A stretch of 64,000 bases of DNA from Glandiceps talaboti. Its lineage: Eukaryota; Hemichordata; Enteropneusta; Spengelidae. The notes under the pieces were generated by a model. That model was given only the letters and a program-made list of their open reading frames with translations, searched no databases and had not been told where the DNA came from. Of the stretch, positions 62,701 to 64,000 are shown piece by piece; within the stretch, counting starts at the first letter, position 1; each line of letters begins with the position of its first letter. A program made the position numbers and the translations under genes. Location: contig NC_135556.1 in the NCBI RefSeq assembly GCF_964340395.1, positions 22,521,723 through 22,585,722 on the forward strand, written 5' to 3'.

Positions 62701-63080
62701 AAGAAGGGGTTCATTTGATTCCAGTCGTGGCACCTCTCCTGCCAGAAGTAGTACTGAAACTCTACCTAAGAAGACATATACGCCATCCAGCTGGAGGACA
62801 GAAAAGCCTTCATCACCTCCAGAGTCCAAAGATAAAGGTGTAATATCACCACGCAGGAGAGTGGATCTACCAATCTTGCCCCCTAAATTGAATTTTGCAA
62901 CTGTAAGAAGCAGAATAGATACTGGAAGAAGACCAAGTCTCAAAAAGGAGGAGAAAGAGGGTGGTGATAGTTTAGTGAAGTCAGATAGTAGCAGTAGACA
63001 AACAAAGACAACAGAAGATGTAAAGAGATCTAGTTTATCTACCAGTAAAGGCTCCAAAACTGAACAGTCTGCATCTAAAG
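59720..63080 (+). CDS. large internal exon of a CAP-Gly domain microtubule-associated protein (gene continues beyond the window)
   Basis: A single 3361-bp exon encodes about 1120 residues, bounded by the acceptor at 59719 and a consensus donor AAAG|GTAAGA at 63080 (phase 1). The frame starts with GCT at 59720, so the TTG at 59828 is not a start. Exon residues 46-115 (59855-60064) form a CAP-Gly domain with IGDRV, GTLKFKG, FAKG, GVELDEP, KHGIF and the tubulin/EEY-binding signature as GKHNG instead of GKNDG. Residues 116-285 are basic and Ser/Thr/Pro-rich. SLLP (residues 17-20) and SFLP (283-286) lie in Arg-rich context, like EB1-binding SxLP motifs. Residues about 290-930 are acidic and low-complexity with repeated [N/D]-x-T-F. 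The tail is basic and Ser/Arg/Pro-rich, with KLNFATVRSRI at 1056-1066 faintly tau-repeat-like. Role (inferred): binding microtubules or EEY/F tails in the cytoplasm. The CAP-Gly resembles CLIP, CEP350 and KIF13B types; I cannot assign orthology. Confidence 0.93.
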
Positions 63081-64000
63081 GTAAGAATGTATTTTAAAAG
63101 CATCAATTCAGAATCAACGTTCTATCCTTTTTCTTCATTTTATGATTTGTTGACAATCAGAACTCCATATCAGAAGTCCTCCAAAGAACAACAGTCTGCA
63201 TACAATGTTCTAGGTGAGAGTATTACTGTTATATTGAAACAGCGCCCTCTTGTGATGGTAGTGATAGAGCTTGATGACACGTAGACATGTTCACTGTAAA
63301 GATGCCTTTCATCTTTCGCTGTGATGCAGTAACTCTCTCCACGCTGTTTATTGGAAAGACTAAACTTGTAGAATCACAAGTGTAGAGACTAGTTATTGGA
63401 TAAAAAGGGCTTGTAAATGTCTCTGATTAATCATGTTGAATAATTTGTATTTGTAGACTTTTCAGCTCAGCTACAATTTAGTAAGTTGAAACATGATTGC
63501 CAAGAGCTAGATATTTGCAAGCTTAGTTTAGACTGTAATAGCAGATGCTGAGAAAAGATCACAAAATGACAAACTCTAAAGCAACTGTTGATACAGTCTA
63601 AGAGTCGCTGTAAAATCATTAAATTGGTGTGCCCCTTGAAGTATGGGTATATGACTTATTTAGATGTGTTCTGGATCACCTTAAAGCACAGTATGAAATG
63701 TGATAAATGGATCCCATTTCTAAACCATTAAGATGAGACAGTAACACGTGCCAATTACATGTAGAATTGTTGAACTAAAGAGCTGCATTTAGCAACATTT
63801 TTAAAAAAAATATAACTTATAAGATGTAATGTACAGAAACTGAATTCCATGCTTTTTTACACCAGCACAGCCGTACACTTGTGACATTTTATAGCTGGCT
63901 TGATTGTTCTAATGTATTGAATTGTCAGAGATTGAAGACTGCCCTAAGGATTCCACTGTAATGTATGTTGTAAATGTAATGCATGTTTTGTGTTGTGTTG
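63081..64000 (+). other. intron after the large exon
   Basis: It begins GTAAGA. Retention would add GKNVF and a stop at 63095-63097. A plausible acceptor with a pyrimidine tract (TTGTTGACAATCAG, AG at 63159-63160) would, in phase 1, add 17 residues and then TAG at 63211-63213, so an alternative terminal exon is possible. No other exon is recognised before the window ends. Confidence 0.5.
63241..63259 (-). promoter_or_regulatory. CTCF-like core motif (good match)
   Basis: The minus strand reads ACCATCACAAGAGGGCGCT. CACAAGAGGGCGCT fits the CTCF core apart from a T in place of the first C. It is intronic, just after the large exon. Confidence 0.35.

Noticed and set aside
62362-63057. 231-codon minus-strand frame
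   Set aside because: Antisense shadow of the Ser/Lys/Glu-rich coding exon, whose composition removes minus-strand stops.

Overview
The window is eukaryotic, metazoan nuclear DNA. By eye it is AT-rich, with roughly one third G+C. It is almost entirely non-coding and full of small inverted-repeat elements, decayed LINE 3' ends and microsatellites. It carries a canonical animal tRNA-Asp gene and one long CAP-Gly exon with consensus GT-AG splice sites. CpG is depleted over most of the window but kept in a few islands, as expected of an animal that methylates its germline genome. TACATGTA-type words recur throughout, as in many marine invertebrate genomes. I think a marine invertebrate (lophotrochozoan or non-vertebrate deuterostome) most likely, but the sequence does not settle which.

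Layout: 1-4.3 kb is non-coding. A tRNA-Asp gene lies at 4324-4395 (minus). A CpG-rich stretch, about 4.5-5.95 kb, holds a candidate first exon ending ATG|GTGAGT at 4812. From there to 59.7 kb I see no supported gene apart from a possible alternative first exon at 47635-47688. That interval holds MITE-like hairpins (6.1, 25.4, 25.7, 34.2, 36.7-37.2 and 45.1 kb), 3' ends of non-LTR retrotransposons (8.6, 12.3, 45.4-45.8 kb), tandem duplications (18.4, 29.9-30.1, 30.7-30.8, 37.3-37.5, 43.7 and 56.1 kb), three dispersed repeat families, and a 1.5-kb fold-back element at 52.44-53.94 kb inside an (ATC)n tract. The only convincing protein-coding sequence is a 3.36-kb exon at 59720-63080 (plus).

That exon encodes about 1120 residues: an N-terminal CAP-Gly domain, basic Ser/Pro/Thr-rich linkers with two SxLP-type motifs, a long acidic low-complexity middle with repeated [N/D]-x-T-F motifs, and a basic tail with a weak resemblance to a tau/MAP microtubule-binding repeat. 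I infer a microtubule-associated, possibly plus-end-tracking protein, whose gene starts near 4.8 kb (and perhaps also near 47.6 kb) and continues past the window. Both candidate first exons end in phase 0 and the big exon starts in phase 0.

All other open frames are at most 124 codons. At this base composition a few frames of about 115-120 codons are expected by chance in 64 kb, so I did not annotate them as genes. I found no CRISPR, operon or clearly novel multi-gene system. The most unusual items are the fold-back element and the CAP-Gly protein.
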